A stretch of DNA of 64,000 nucleotides from Helichrysum umbraculigerum (lineage: Eukaryota; Streptophyta; Magnoliopsida; Asterales; Asteraceae). The notes under the pieces were generated by a model, which had not been told where the DNA came from, ran no database searches, and was given only the letters and a program-made list of their open reading frames with translations. How positions within the stretch are numbered: position 1 is the stretch's first letter; the number at the start of each line of letters is the position of its first letter. Of the stretch, positions 36,532 to 47,634 are shown in pieces. The stretch lies in NCBI GenBank assembly GCA_949592205.1, contig CATIUR010000001.1:74125059-74189058 (forward strand), given 5' to 3'. Made by a program: the position numbers and the translations under genes.

Positions 36532-38922
36532 ATGATGAACTTTCTTTCTAGTGATCCTTTAGGATGGTTCTCTCTTCTTAAACCCCTAAAAATTCTTTCA
36601 ACCCTTCCTTTCCCGTATCCCGAAGACGACATCCTACCCATCCGGCAAGAAAAGCGACCATCTTCCCACAATCCTACAACCATCGCACGCATCACTCTCG
36701 CCGATTACAACAAACCCTCGATAGAATTTCGAGGAGGACCCATACGCTACCCGGAGACTGAAGGAGCATCATTCGAACTCAAGCACGATGTAGTGCAGCT
36801 GATCCTGAATCGCTGCCAATTCAACGGACTACCGAATGATGACCCCTACTCCCACCTCAATAAATTTTTCACCCTATCCTGCTCTTTCAAGCAAAATGGG
36901 GTTGAGCAAGATACAATCCGCTTATATCTATTCCCCTACTCTCTTTCTCATCACGCACAGACTTGGTTCGAGGAATTAGAAACCAACTCTATCTCCTCAT
37001 GGGCGGAAATGGAAGATAAGTTCTTAACAAAGTACTTTCCCCCATCCAAACGAATTAAGTTAAAGAAATATATCTTGAACTTCCAACAGTTTCATGATGA
37101 ATCAATCTATAGTGCGTGGGAAAGATTTAAGAGGTTGCTAAAAAGATGTCCAAACCACCAAATCGAACGATCAACTCAGTTGTGCACCTTTTACAATGGT
37201 CTCGCACCGCACCACAAGCCAATGCTCGATGCCGCTGCTCGAGGAAACTTCACGCGTTGCACGGATGACGAAGCCTGGAATCTGCTTGAGAGCATGACCA
37301 TGAATCACAACGATTGGAACACTGATGAGTATTCCTCATCGTCAGCACCGCTTGCCCTTCCCAATCACGTGCAAACTGAGGCGATCAAATCTCTGACGGA
37401 ACACATCGGAACGCTAACTGAGGAAATAGGAAAGCTGAAGAAACCTCCTCAACAGGTCTACCATATTCAGTCCTGTCGGAGCTGTAACAATCCACAAGCT
37501 ACGAACCCTGTTGATGGCACAGCCTACTATGACCAGTTCCGAACTCACCCACGTCCACCTGATTATACTCAAACCTCTCCTCTAAAAGCCAACCAATACC
37601 TACCAATTCCACCTCCCAACCAATTCCAATACCCAGCCTACCACCAACCATCTTTACTTCTCGGAACCACACCAGAGATGGCCCAACCTTATGAACCCAC
37701 TAGGCCAATTAATAGTCCAGATGACACCCTCGCACAAATCATCCAAATGATTACGGCTAGACAAGACCAGGTTGATCTCTTCTTAAGCGACCAACTAACT
37801 TTACTAAATATTCTTGTAACCCAAGTAAGTCTACTAGCAGAATGTATCGATACTAGACCACAGGGTAGTCTGCCTAGTAGCACCTTTCATAACCCACATA
37901 CTATGGAATCCAACCACGTAACCAACCAAGACTCTAAGGTGGCACCGAGCCAACCTTCAGTTCTTTCTCCGGTGAAAGAACAATCTCCTGTCACACAGAC
38001 AGTTGAGAAAAAGTCTTCTCCAAAGCCTAAAAAGGAAAGCCTACCATTTCCAGGACGCCTCAAGCAACAATCTAATGAAGTCAAAGCTTTCAAGTACGCT
38101 AAATATGTTAGGAGACTTATCTCAAACAAAGACAAGGTACCCGAAGTACCTAATGTCCCGCTAAATGCTGAATGTTCAGCTATCCTTCAAAATCGTCTAC
38201 CGGAAAAACTAGGAGATACCGGACGTTTTACCCTTCCCTGCTCTATCAACCAATCTGGTGATATTCGCTCTCTGGCCGATCTAGGAGCAAGTGTCAACCT
38301 AATGCCACATTCATTATTCAAAAGACTAGAATTAGGAGACCTAAAACCCACTAAAATGATTGTCCAGCTAGCTGACCAATCCATTAGATATCCTAAGGGA
38401 ATAGCTGCAAACATCATGGTTAAAGTCGACAAGTTCTTTTTCCCAACTGACTTTGTGGTAATGGATATTCAGGAAGATATAAACATCCCAATAATCCTAG
38501 GTAGACCTTTTATGAACACAGCCAGAGCAGTTATCGATGTGCACTCTCAGACAATCAGCTTACGCGCTCACGGAGAAAGCATCACGTTCAAGATCGATGA
38601 GAACGACTGTGTTCCGATGGAGAATGCTGAGCTATATACGGTCTCTATTAGCCAAGACACATCTGATGATGAGACCTCTGAACCAGTAGCTAAGCAGGAA
38701 GAAGAGATGAAAGAAGAAAAAGAGCCTCTTGCCAATAAGGATATTCATCCTCTTGATTCTCCAGAACTGCCTGATTCACAAGCATTATCTCAAGAAATCA
38801 TCTGCATCCCAATCGTCTCTACTCATGAACAAATGATTTCTGTGATAGACAAATATGATGGTGACCCTCATATTATAATAGCAGCTATCAGAAATTCGAC
38901 CAATGATTACTCTATGCATTAA
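36532..38922 (+). CDS. Athila gag-protease polyprotein
   Basis: The frame is open upstream into the LTR, but the first ATG after the primer binding site is at 36532, giving about 796 residues. Residues about 60-280 form a retrotransposon gag domain (PF03732 type), with segments such as SHHAQTWFEELETNSISSWA and KFLTKYFPPSKRIK. A Pro/Gln-rich linker follows. Near residue 582 the aspartic protease reads LADLGASVNLMPHSLF, with DLGAS in the active-site position, and later ILGRPFMNTARAVID. The C-terminus is acidic. No zinc knuckle was seen. It ends in TAA at 38920, and the frame stays open beyond the stop. Gag would build the particle and protease would mature it. Confidence 0.88.
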   Translation: MMNFLSSDPLGWFSLLKPLKILSTLPFPYPEDDILPIRQEKRPSSHNPTTIARITLADYNKPSIEFRGGPIRYPETEGASFELKHDVVQLILNRCQFNGLPNDDPYSHLNKFFTLSCSFKQNGVEQDTIRLYLFPYSLSHHAQTWFEELETNSISSWAEMEDKFLTKYFPPSKRIKLKKYILNFQQFHDESIYSAWERFKRLLKRCPNHQIERSTQLCTFYNGLAPHHKPMLDAAARGNFTRCTDDEAWNLLESMTMNHNDWNTDEYSSSSAPLALPNHVQTEAIKSLTEHIGTLTEEIGKLKKPPQQVYHIQSCRSCNNPQATNPVDGTAYYDQFRTHPRPPDYTQTSPLKANQYLPIPPPNQFQYPAYHQPSLLLGTTPEMAQPYEPTRPINSPDDTLAQIIQMITARQDQVDLFLSDQLTLLNILVTQVSLLAECIDTRPQGSLPSSTFHNPHTMESNHVTNQDSKVAPSQPSVLSPVKEQSPVTQTVEKKSSPKPKKESLPFPGRLKQQSNEVKAFKYAKYVRRLISNKDKVPEVPNVPLNAECSAILQNRLPEKLGDTGRFTLPCSINQSGDIRSLADLGASVNLMPHSLFKRLELGDLKPTKMIVQLADQSIRYPKGIAANIMVKVDKFFFPTDFVVMDIQEDINIPIILGRPFMNTARAVIDVHSQTISLRAHGESITFKIDENDCVPMENAELYTVSISQDTSDDETSEPVAKQEEEMKEEKEPLANKDIHPLDSPELPDSQALSQEIICIPIVSTHEQMISVIDKYDGDPHIIIAAIRNSTNDYSMH

Positions 38923-39519
38923 AGATGTCTAATAGCGGTTATTGAGGCAGCATCCACTCTCTATCTCACTAGCAAAGGAACCGAAGATCCGATCAACCTT
39001 AGACATTGCATCAGAACATTCGCCGATGCACTCAAATCTCAGCTCAAGAAAGAAAGGAATAACGTGAATGAACTACTCTTCTACATTGAACAGAGACAAA
39101 TATACCGCAAGGTGTATGATGTTCTCATGGGCTCTGCGTTTCCTTATTCATCAAAACAGAGGGAGAAGTTGGGTGCTATCAGAAGAAATATTGAAGATGC
39201 TACTGACTTCATGGTGATGAGGAATCTACAGGGATTCCTTGACTTATTAGCTGAGAAAGATCACCTGAGTACAAAAGAAAGCAATCAATTTATCATCAAG
39301 TCTACTTTAGAACATCATATTAAATTGATAATCGAGGAGTTTAGGTACATCACTAGAGACGAAAGCAGGCGTAATCACCCCCTCATTGTTAAAAATATGT
39401 CTCTACTCGATATTCACTTTTGTGACAACTCGATTACACGAGATATTCAATGCGGAAGAAAACCGAGAAAGCAGAGTATATCCTCCAGGCTGGATATCGC
39501 GAGATATTCAACAAACTGA
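38923..39519 (+). CDS. Unrecognised frame after protease, part 1
   Basis: Immediately after the gag-protease stop the same frame stays open for about 198 codons. The first ATG is at 39064. Segments include LYLTSKGTEDPINLRHCIRT, IEQRQIYRKVYDVLMGSAFP and STLEHHIKLIIEEFRYITRD. The composition is charged and helical in character. There is no reverse transcriptase, integrase, membrane segment or zinc finger. The protein could be made by readthrough of the TAA, by internal initiation, or not at all. I do not recognise the family. Confidence 0.5.
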   Translation, partial: RCLIAVIEAASTLYLTSKGTEDPINLRHCIRTFADALKSQLKKERNNVNELLFYIEQRQIYRKVYDVLMGSAFPYSSKQREKLGAIRRNIEDATDFMVMRNLQGFLDLLAEKDHLSTKESNQFIIKSTLEHHIKLIIEEFRYITRDESRRNHPLIVKNMSLLDIHFCDNSITRDIQCGRKPRKQSISSRLDIARYSTN

Positions 39520-39968
39520 TTCATATTTTCAAAAACTCTGGCTTTCCTTTCACCCTTCATCAGCACCGGCTAATCAAAAGCTTGTGCAAATCTACAGCTG
39601 TATTCGAAGGAGATCCTCATAGTGAAGAATTTGAAGATCTGAAGTTGAAGTTACTAGAATTTATGGACTCCTTTAGACTCAGGTATCCGAGTAGGGAAGT
39701 GATCAAGACAATAAAAACAACGCAGATTGATCCCAATGGGCCAATCACTAAGGCGGTTGATTACATTACGCAAGGATTACTAGGTCTTTCTAGAGCAGCC
39801 TCAGAACAACTTCGAAACTTCAAAGTGGATACCATGGAACCGCTAGATATAATCTCAACCATGGCCTGCCACTTCCAAAGGATCTATCCTCCGCGATACT
39901 CTTTCCCACAACCCAGGGCTTATAATGGCACCATCACTCGCCCTTGGAGCTCCTTCCCGTACACCTAA
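39450..39968 (+). CDS. Unrecognised frame after protease, part 2
   Basis: This ATG-started frame (172 codons) overlaps the end of the previous one by about 70 bases in another register. It contains YREIFNKLIHIFKNSGFPF and AVDYITQGLLGLSRAASEQL. The block with NSGFPF loosely resembles the block with MGSAFPYSS in part 1, so the pair may derive from an internal duplication or from one protein split by a frameshift. It ends at a TAA at 39966. The function is unknown. Confidence 0.5.
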   Translation: MRKKTEKAEYILQAGYREIFNKLIHIFKNSGFPFTLHQHRLIKSLCKSTAVFEGDPHSEEFEDLKLKLLEFMDSFRLRYPSREVIKTIKTTQIDPNGPITKAVDYITQGLLGLSRAASEQLRNFKVDTMEPLDIISTMACHFQRIYPPRYSFPQPRAYNGTITRPWSSFPYT

Positions 39969-42281
39969 ACTCAAAGGAGTAAAGTCGAGCTCTCGACTCT
40001 AACAGCAGCGCTTCTCGGGAGGCAACCCGTGGAATAAGACGTGTAGAGAGAAACGTGTCAATAAGTGAAGAAGATCTCTTACTATCCTTCACACTTGGTC
40101 GTGCCTAAATGATTTATAAAACCTTCTGATATTACAACTCATTTGAAAATAAACCACTCGTCTCAGAAAACAGGAAATCAAGTTAAAACTGGTAATTCAC
40201 GTGTTTCGAGCATTTGAGGTACTTGCATACTACTTTTATGCATTATGCTCAAACTCGTTTAAAATTACATGTTTTATAAAACTGATTTGTAGCAGAAAAC
40301 ATCTTTTCAAATTCTGAGACAGTGATTTATCTTTTCATTTGCAAATATATTGAGTTTGTAAAAATGGTACGACCAACGTGTTCACACTTATGAGATTAAT
40401 TCACAAGAGAATGGTGAATGAATGAAACCAATAGCAAGACCCTCGAAGCCGACCGATCTTCATGGATGCAGAAAAGGATCTTGACAACATCTCTTTTCAA
40501 CAAATTCAGACTTTCAGCTTCATTGCAGCTCGCTATCTGGGGAGTGTCCTTAACCTTTATCCACTTTTGATTATGATTCTGTATATTATTTGCTTTGTTA
40601 AGTTTGTTATATAATCTATACTCTATCCTAAGCTTATCACTAAGTGTGGGATTCCAACCCAAAACAAACACTTGAGAAACATTTTCTTACATGTTCAAAC
40701 TCTAAGTGTGGGATTCTACTTCCAGTAAATCTCAACTCAAGAGAACATTAGGGACAATGTTCCTCTAAGTGTGGGACAGCAGGTATAGAATACCTTGGTG
40801 AGTTTTTATGATTTTTAATGCCCGAAATAGCAAACTCAGAAAATGTTCCTAAAATTTTTCAAAATTTTTCAAGAAAATTAAAAAGTATGAGCCTAATCAC
40901 CTGATTAACTCTGCTAATTTTGAGTCATAATATCTTTTGAGAGGAGCTATTTTCAAATATGAGTATCATATTTAGGAATCTAAGGAAAATAAGGTAGAAA
41001 TTTCTTAAGCAAGAAATGATAATCTGATGGGAGCATGACGAAGCACATACAACCCTACTTGCAGTGAGGTATCTTGAGCCTAATAGCATTCATCTTTAAT
41101 GCTTCACTATTCATTTCTTGTGTGTGCCGATGCATGTATCTCTGAATTAGAACTTGCTCTTGACATACGTTTTGAAACCACATTGGTGTGTACCGTACGC
41201 GGTATAGGTGCAATTAGATGACCTTGACATTCCCTAGGATTTAACCCCTTTTTACATATCTTTTCAAGCCCAAAACCCTTCCGATACTCATTTTTAGTAT
41301 CGATGATCCGCCTAGTAAACCCTGTTGAGCCTAAACCTTTCGTTTCATATAACCCTCTTCATTAAACCCTACTTCCTAAATATCCCCAAACTTATCTTAG
41401 AATTTCTGAAGTTGTGAAAAACATCTTTTAGAACATCCGCTTCGATTATGCTCCCAAGTCTTCCTCTTTCGTGTTCTCCAAAAGATATATATCTCTAAAA
41501 GGTGCGAAAAATTGGCACTGCAAAAGGACTCGAAGTTCAAGATCAAAGATCATAGTTCTGAAAAGGATTTCTGAAAGAATCAGAAGAAAATATCCTTGGA
41601 AATTCTCTGGCAAAGAAGTTCTAAAAAAAAAATGCAGAAAAAGAAATAGAAAAAGAAGAAAAGAAAAGAAAAATAGTTCCGCAAGAATAAAGCTACAAAG
41701 TCCTTCGAAGTATCATCCTCACAAGAAAAAAATATGATAGAAGACGAATAGCTATCTCATTTCCGTTCTAAAATAAAGTTGTTCATGATCTCGGTAGTTC
41801 TTAAGATAAGCAACCCTTACAACCCAAATATACAACTTTCCATACCCTTCAACCATCACCAAACACTACAACCCTCATGAATGTCTTGGGATAATTAACA
41901 CCGTCCTAACCTAAGTGGTGGAGATCCGAGTCTCGATCAAGCCTATGACGATGAGTGCTGCATGACTGGCTATTTAAGCGATTTCATTTGTTCTAGATTG
42001 ATAGGAAACCCGATACACTTTGAGTGAATCGAGTGACCACCTTTTGTGAGATCGTCTAGTCATGTGTACTCCAAGATCATGAGATTTGGATGTATGCCTA
42101 AGAGAATCTTTTCTGTTTAAGGAAGGATAATCTTATCTCTCCCTATATTCTTGAAACTATCTTACTTATATCTGGAAGCGGTAACTCTTAGAAATATTCT
42201 GACTCGCTCTAAAATGTTTTAAAGAGTTTTCAAAAACTGAGTGTTGCTTGAGGACAAGCAACGTCTAAGTGTGGGATAACT
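39969..42281 (+). other. Athila noncoding 3' region with repeated TAAGTGTGGG motifs
   Basis: The region opens with CTTCTCGGGAGGCAACCCGT, a block familiar from Athila elements. TAAGTGTGGG occurs at 40641, 40703, 40766 and 42266. The last copy lies just before the 3' LTR in the position of the polypurine tract. The frame at 41471-41737 is a lysine-rich chance frame. No further gene is seen. Confidence 0.75.
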
Positions 42282-42774
42282 TGATGTGACGCAAAAAGTC
42301 ATGTTTTTAAGGGCTATATTCCACACTTTTTGGGCACATCTTTAGTGAAAACATTCCAAAACAATCATTATTTACTAAAATTCACTAAAGTGCTCCAAAT
42401 ATAGGCGTTGCTACAAAAAACCACCAAAAACGTCCAAATAACGAGCAAAACAGAGCGAATAAACAACAACCAATTCTCACACCCTCATTTACCTTATGAT
42501 AAACATATTCTAACCTTATGGTATGATGTAATAGGTAAAAACGAGACGAGAGAATCAAGAATCATGCAAATTGGGTGAAGAACGGAAGAGATGCGGCTTC
42601 TACAGATCGTTAAAAGTCATTTCGACTATGCTTGAGTTACACACATCCAATTTCAGTGAGATTGGCACCATTAGAAGAGTAACGAAATTACGAAGCCACA
42701 GGCGAAAGAATCAGGTCAAACGGACGTGTAACGAAGGAGATACGCGCATTTTAAGCAACGAACGAAATCAGACG

Positions 42775-42872
42775 GAGACCGTATACGGCCCTGGAGACCG
42801 TATACGGCCCTACCAAGACCGTATACGGCCCTAGACACACCGTATACGGCCCTATGAAGGCCGTATACGGCC
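42775..42872 (+). repeat. Palindromic CCGTATACGG repeats, 3' LTR (5 units)
   Basis: All five units keep CCGTATACGG. The 5' LTR has four units, two of them decayed. Confidence 0.9.
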
Positions 42873-42958
42873 TCTCATGCCCCATATGCTGCCCGTTTGT
42901 GCTTCGTTTGCTTGTACGTTGGTGCTTCGCGACTTGTACGACTAATTTGGAGCTTTGC

Positions 42959-42968
42959 CTATAAATAG
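42959..42968 (+). promoter_or_regulatory. TATA box of the Athila 3' LTR
   Basis: CTATAAATAG, the same as in the 5' LTR. It could drive transcription into the Tat gag downstream. Confidence 0.6.
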
Positions 42969-44664
42969 AGGGTCACCTTTCCACATTTTCACACACCATT
43001 ATTCATTCCACTCATTTCCTCACTCTCACTTTCTCTCTCACACACTCTCTTCTTTTTCTCTCTCTAGAATTAGGGTTAGCATCAGTTAGTTCTCAGTTAA
43101 TATTTAAATGGGACTAACGGAGGGACTACTTTTGTAATAGCGTAGAGAATAGTTCAGGGGCTTATTTGTAATATTGTCAAAGATATTGCGGAGGTTCTGC
43201 TTGTACTCTCTCTCTCTAACGTTTATTCAATCTACGCTTTATTAACGGTTACTTCTTTCCTTATCTATTATAATGATGATTGCTATTGTTATTATGCTAG
43301 ATTTAGGATCTGTTATTATGCGTAGTGAGTAGTTATATTGTGTGTTTGTTGTGATGTAGTTAGTCGTTAATTGGGATGCTGTCATTATGAAACAACGGAA
43401 GTAACGTTATACGGCTTTCATTTGTATAGCGCCGGAAACATCACTAATGTGTGGAGTATGGAACGTGGAAGCTATGAAAGTCGTGGGCACAATCTGTTGT
43501 GGATTAATGTTACCAACTATTATATTATAAATGAAAACTCGGTGCTTTGATTACGCTTTCCATCTATGATTTTAAACCGCATATTCAACTAAAGTATTTC
43601 CACCAATAAACGTGGTTAAAACCTTTTGATAAGACGTCATATCGGGGGTAATTAATTTCTGTGTTTTGGTTTTGGATCTGTGGAAATACTTTATACGTAT
43701 TGTACACCGTGAATAAACTTCTGATTAAATATCTGTGTTCAAATAACATGGTCTGGTTTTGAAGCCGTGGAAATGCTGTTTTAAACAAGTATTGTACACT
43801 GTGAATAAACTAGGGATTTATTGGTTAAATATAAGTGAGGGCTGGTTTAAATCATAAATGGGGAATCTCTGATCTAAAATTCAAACTCAGTTTATGAATC
43901 CAGAAAGGAAGACGAGGAATCATCTAGTATTCCAAATTTGTCTATCACCCCTGGATTCTACAAAACCATTGATGGAAAGTAATCAAACACCAACCAAGTC
44001 TTAAACCTAAATGTTTTATTCAATTGAGTATCACTGTGGTGTTAAGAACGGTCGGACCGTTAGTGGGTCTGTTACTTTATGCATGCGCCCAGGAATCTTT
44101 GTATTCCAGAAAAGGGTCACTGTTCCGTAACAGGGCAGTGTTGAGAGTTGAGCAGCCTCCTCCGATCAGAATCACGATAGCCTAGTTACTCAGTGACATA
44201 CTGATTGAGCAATCAATCAGTAGGGTGCTAGTGCTTACACCATAAATACTTGAGACAAATAAAATACAAATCTTTAGAAAGACGTTTTCATAACTTAAAC
44301 TAAAACATCATCCCAATGCAAGGCTAACGAAGTCACAACAAACACCCCCTCTATCCTGACTGCTATCCCTTTATTTTATTTCATTGCGTAGTTTAATTAT
44401 TAGTATAAATTAGAAAACAAACAAAAACAAACCTCCAACTGCTTTTAAAACAACCTTCACTAGCTAGATTCGGACATCTTGATTTCTCTGTTTCACAATA
44501 CCGTTGGTTTTAAAGAACGGCCCTAGGTCATACTTGCTGCTATACACCTTTAGCACTAGTAAACTTAGGCCCCAGCATTTACAAATTTTAAAACTCCACT
44601 GACACGTCGCCAGTAGTAGGTGCAACGATAGGTTAATTCCTAACCGACCGCTGGTGGCGCGTCA

Positions 44665-45491
44665 GTTCGGCAGATGAATTGAATTCACCATATAAACCTT
44701 CTATCGCGAGGAGGTTTACAGCTTGAATAGCCAACTGCCGAAGACCTGCACGAATGAGAATGCCTTCGCACGTTCGAATATGTGACGGCACCCCCGATCC
44801 GGATGATCATCTCAGTCTCTTCTCAGGAGTAGCAGAAATGGAACAATGGTCCATGCCCTTACGGTGTCACATGTTTGCACAAACGTTATCCGGATCCGCC
44901 CGGATGTGGTATGATAGCCTGCCGGAAGGGAAAATTGATAGCTTTGAAGAGTTGAGAAAGAATTTCGTTGAGCATTTCACATCGCAAAGAAGGTACACTC
45001 GACACACGGTCGAAATACATGACATTAAACAAAAAGAAAATGAAACCCTCCAATGCTTCATGGACCGATTCAAGGCTGAAAGCATTGAGATCAGCGGCAC
45101 GACGGAAATGATGCAAATTTTCGGTTTCATGCATGGGATCCGGAACAGACAGCTAATTGAAAAACTAAATAGCGAAATACCGGCCACGACCGAAGAGATG
45201 TGGGAGATCACGAAAGCTTTCATACGGGGTAAGGAGGCAGCCGCGTCGCAAACGACTGATTCGGTCTCAAAGAAAGTTCTGCCTAAAGGGCAAGCTCCCT
45301 GGAGGACACAAGGGTGGGTCCTCCAGACCATTTCTGACCTACGGGTCCAAAGCACCGGAAGTTAGGAAAAATCCTCAACCATTCGTAACACATCGAAGAA
45401 ACACCCCTTTTACGGCACTCACAAAGACACCAAGCGAAATCTTGGCAACGGAGGAGGCACGTTCAATTCCATCTTCAAGCCTCCAGGGCCG
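44665..45491 (+). pseudogene. Tat gag, central part
   Basis: It continues the frame of 33733-34110 after the second GTTCG. A TGA lies at 44724. The conserved gag domain follows, with MPLRCHMFAQTLSGSARMWY and FVEHFTSQRRYTRHTVEIHD. Around 45310 the coding frame shifts (to GGSSRPFLTYGSKAPEV), and near 45460 it shifts back. A TAG at 45363 closes the unshifted frame. One stop and two frameshifts make this gag nonfunctional. Confidence 0.85.
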
Positions 45492-47634
45492 ATGGCCGGC
45501 ATCCCTGAGCAAAGAAATCTCGATAGATACTGTGATTTTCACAATGAAAGGGGTCATCACACGGATGACTACTTCCAACTCCGAAAGCAAATTGAGGAAG
45601 CATTAAAATCAAGTCGCCTCACTCATCTGATCAAAGAGGTCAAGAGTGGTCCGACCGGAAGACAAGAAAGTAAAGATTTAGTCCCTCATGGTCAGAAAGA
45701 CAACGGGCAGAAAGGACGAGGAAAAGCCGTGATGGTAACATATACCGAATGGAATAGAGCAAAGAGAAAAGAACGAAGCGAAAGTTGGATGGATGAACCA
45801 ATTATCTTTCCGGCGGTACCAGGAGTCCTTCCCACTAACGACCCACTGATCATCAAAGGTGAAGTAGGAAATCAAATGGTGCACCGGATCTATGTTGATG
45901 GGGGAAGTGCATCTGAAATCATGTATGCACATTGCTTTCGGGCATTGGATATGGAAGCGCAGCTACAAATCATAGATGCCGGAGGACCGCTTGTAGGGTT
46001 TGCTGGGGAAAGAGTATCGCCGATGGGAGAGGTAACCTTACCTGTGACCTTCAGGGTGTACCCAATGGATCGAACGGTTATATTACGATTTTTGGTTGTC
46101 GACGCACCATCATCCTATAACATCCTGCTAGGACGCCCAGGACTTTCGGCCTTGCGCGCCGTACCATCGACCATGCACGCCATTATGAAGTTCCCAACCC
46201 CACATGGCGTCGCGACGATAGAAGCTGAAAGAAAAGAAGTCCTAGAAAGCTTACAGGCAGAAAGGGAATTATATGAAAAAACCCTACCTGACACGCCCGG
46301 TGGACAGATACAGGAGTCGAAACCCAAACAGATTGAGCAGGAGGGGGAAATAGAGGAGAAGGTGATCCTAAACCCAAGGTATCCGGAACAACCGATAATT
46401 CTGGGGGGAAGAATACCGAAGCATGTGAAAGAAGAGATGCTGGTTTTACTAAGAAGGAACATGGATATATTCGCGTGGACGGAAGCCGATATGGTGGGGG
46501 TACCGAGAAGCATTATAGAACACCAGTTAAATGTCGACCGAGGCATAAGGCCAACCGTACAGAAGAAGAGGGCTTTGGCCCCAGAGAGAAGTAAGGCAGC
46601 ATGTGAAGCCGTAGATAAGTTGGTAGATGCCGGAATCTTGAGAGAAGTCAAATACCGAACCTGGATCGCAAATCCGGTCATGGTCAAGAAGAGCGATGGC
46701 TCATGGAGAATGTGTGTCGACTTTAAAGACATCAACAATGCTTGCCCCAAGGACCCGTACCCCCTCCCAGAGATAGATTGGAAGGTCGAATCGCTCTCAG
46801 GTTTCAAGTATAAATGTTTCCTCGACGCATATAAGGGCTATCATCAGATACAAATGGCGAGGGAAGACGAAGACAAAACGGCCTTTCAAACCGATCAAGG
46901 CGTATATTGCTACCGAAAGATGCCTTTCGGATTGAAAAATGCCGGTGCCACATACCAAAGGCTGGTGGATCGATGCTTCAAGGAGCAGATAGGACGAAAC
47001 TTGGAGGCTTACGTCGATGATATAGTGATAAAAAGCAAAGCATCGCAAACAATGCTGGCAGATATCGAAGAGACCTTCGCTAACCTACGAAAAATAAACA
47101 TGAAGCTTAACCCGAAGAAGTGTATTTTCGGTGTCGAAGAGGGAAGGTTTTTAGGTCATGTTATCACCAAAAGAGGCATGAAAGCAAATCCAGACAAAAC
47201 AAAGGCAATAGTCGATATGCGACCACCAAGAACCGCAAAGGAGGTTCAAAGGCTGAATGGGAAGTTGGCCGCGTTGAATCGATACCTGTCTCGGTCAGCC
47301 GAAAGATCACTTCCTTTCTTCAAAACGCTAAAAAAGTGCATAGATAAGAAAAATTTTAAATGGACGGTGGAAGCCGGAGTTGCATTTGAAGAATTGAAGC
47401 AATCAATCACCTCTCTTCCACTACTCGTAGCACCGAAGGTGGGGGAAGCGTTATACTTGTATTTGACTGCAGCCGAAGAAGCAATCAGTGCGGTACTGAT
47501 GGCCGAAAGAGACGGTAAACAACTGCCAATATACTTTATTAGCAGAGCATTACATGGTCCGGAGGTAAATTACCCAGCATTGGAAAAATTGGCCTTATCT
47601 CTGGTACACGCGTCTCGACGATTACGTCGATAAC
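45492..47634 (+). pseudogene. Tat gag C-terminus, protease, reverse transcriptase, first RNase H (cut by CACTA)
   Basis: The 713-codon frame starts with the gag C-terminal region containing YCDFHNERGHHTDDYFQLRK. The protease active site is VDGGSASEI near residue 135. Reverse transcriptase spans roughly residues 380-560, with GSWRMCVDFKDINNACPKDP and the catalytic YVDDIVIKSK near residue 506. The start of RNase H follows with YFISRALHGPEVNYPALEK. It ends artificially at LRR-stop, where the CACTA element begins (47635). This stretch itself has no other stop, so it decayed less than gag. It would copy element RNA into DNA. Confidence 0.9.

Larger units (their letters stand above)
34111..44664 (+). 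mobile_element. Complete Athila-type LTR element without pol
   Basis: Long LTRs (2372 and 2383 bp), a primer binding site TGGCGCCGTTGCCGGGGA and a 5-bp target duplication define the element. Internally it encodes gag and an aspartic protease, then an unrecognised frame, then a noncoding 3' region with the GGGAGGCAACCC sequence familiar from Athila. I find no reverse transcriptase, RNase H or integrase motif on either strand. The element is therefore nonautonomous but structurally intact. The LTRs differ at only scattered sites by eye, so the insertion is recent. Confidence 0.92.
42282..44664 (+). repeat. Athila 3' LTR
   Basis: Nearly identical to 34111-36482. It has one more palindromic unit and a shorter CT tract. 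It ends GGCGCGTCA and is followed by the second GTTCG. Confidence 0.95.

Noticed and set aside
41471..41737. Lysine-rich 88-codon frame in the Athila 3' region
   Set aside because: It is a translation of an A-rich stretch with poly-A runs, with no conserved domain and no supporting context.
46115..46807. 230-codon minus-strand frame opposite reverse transcriptase
   Set aside because: It is the complement of conserved Tat protease/RT sequence. Its frame is open only because of the codon use of the plus strand.
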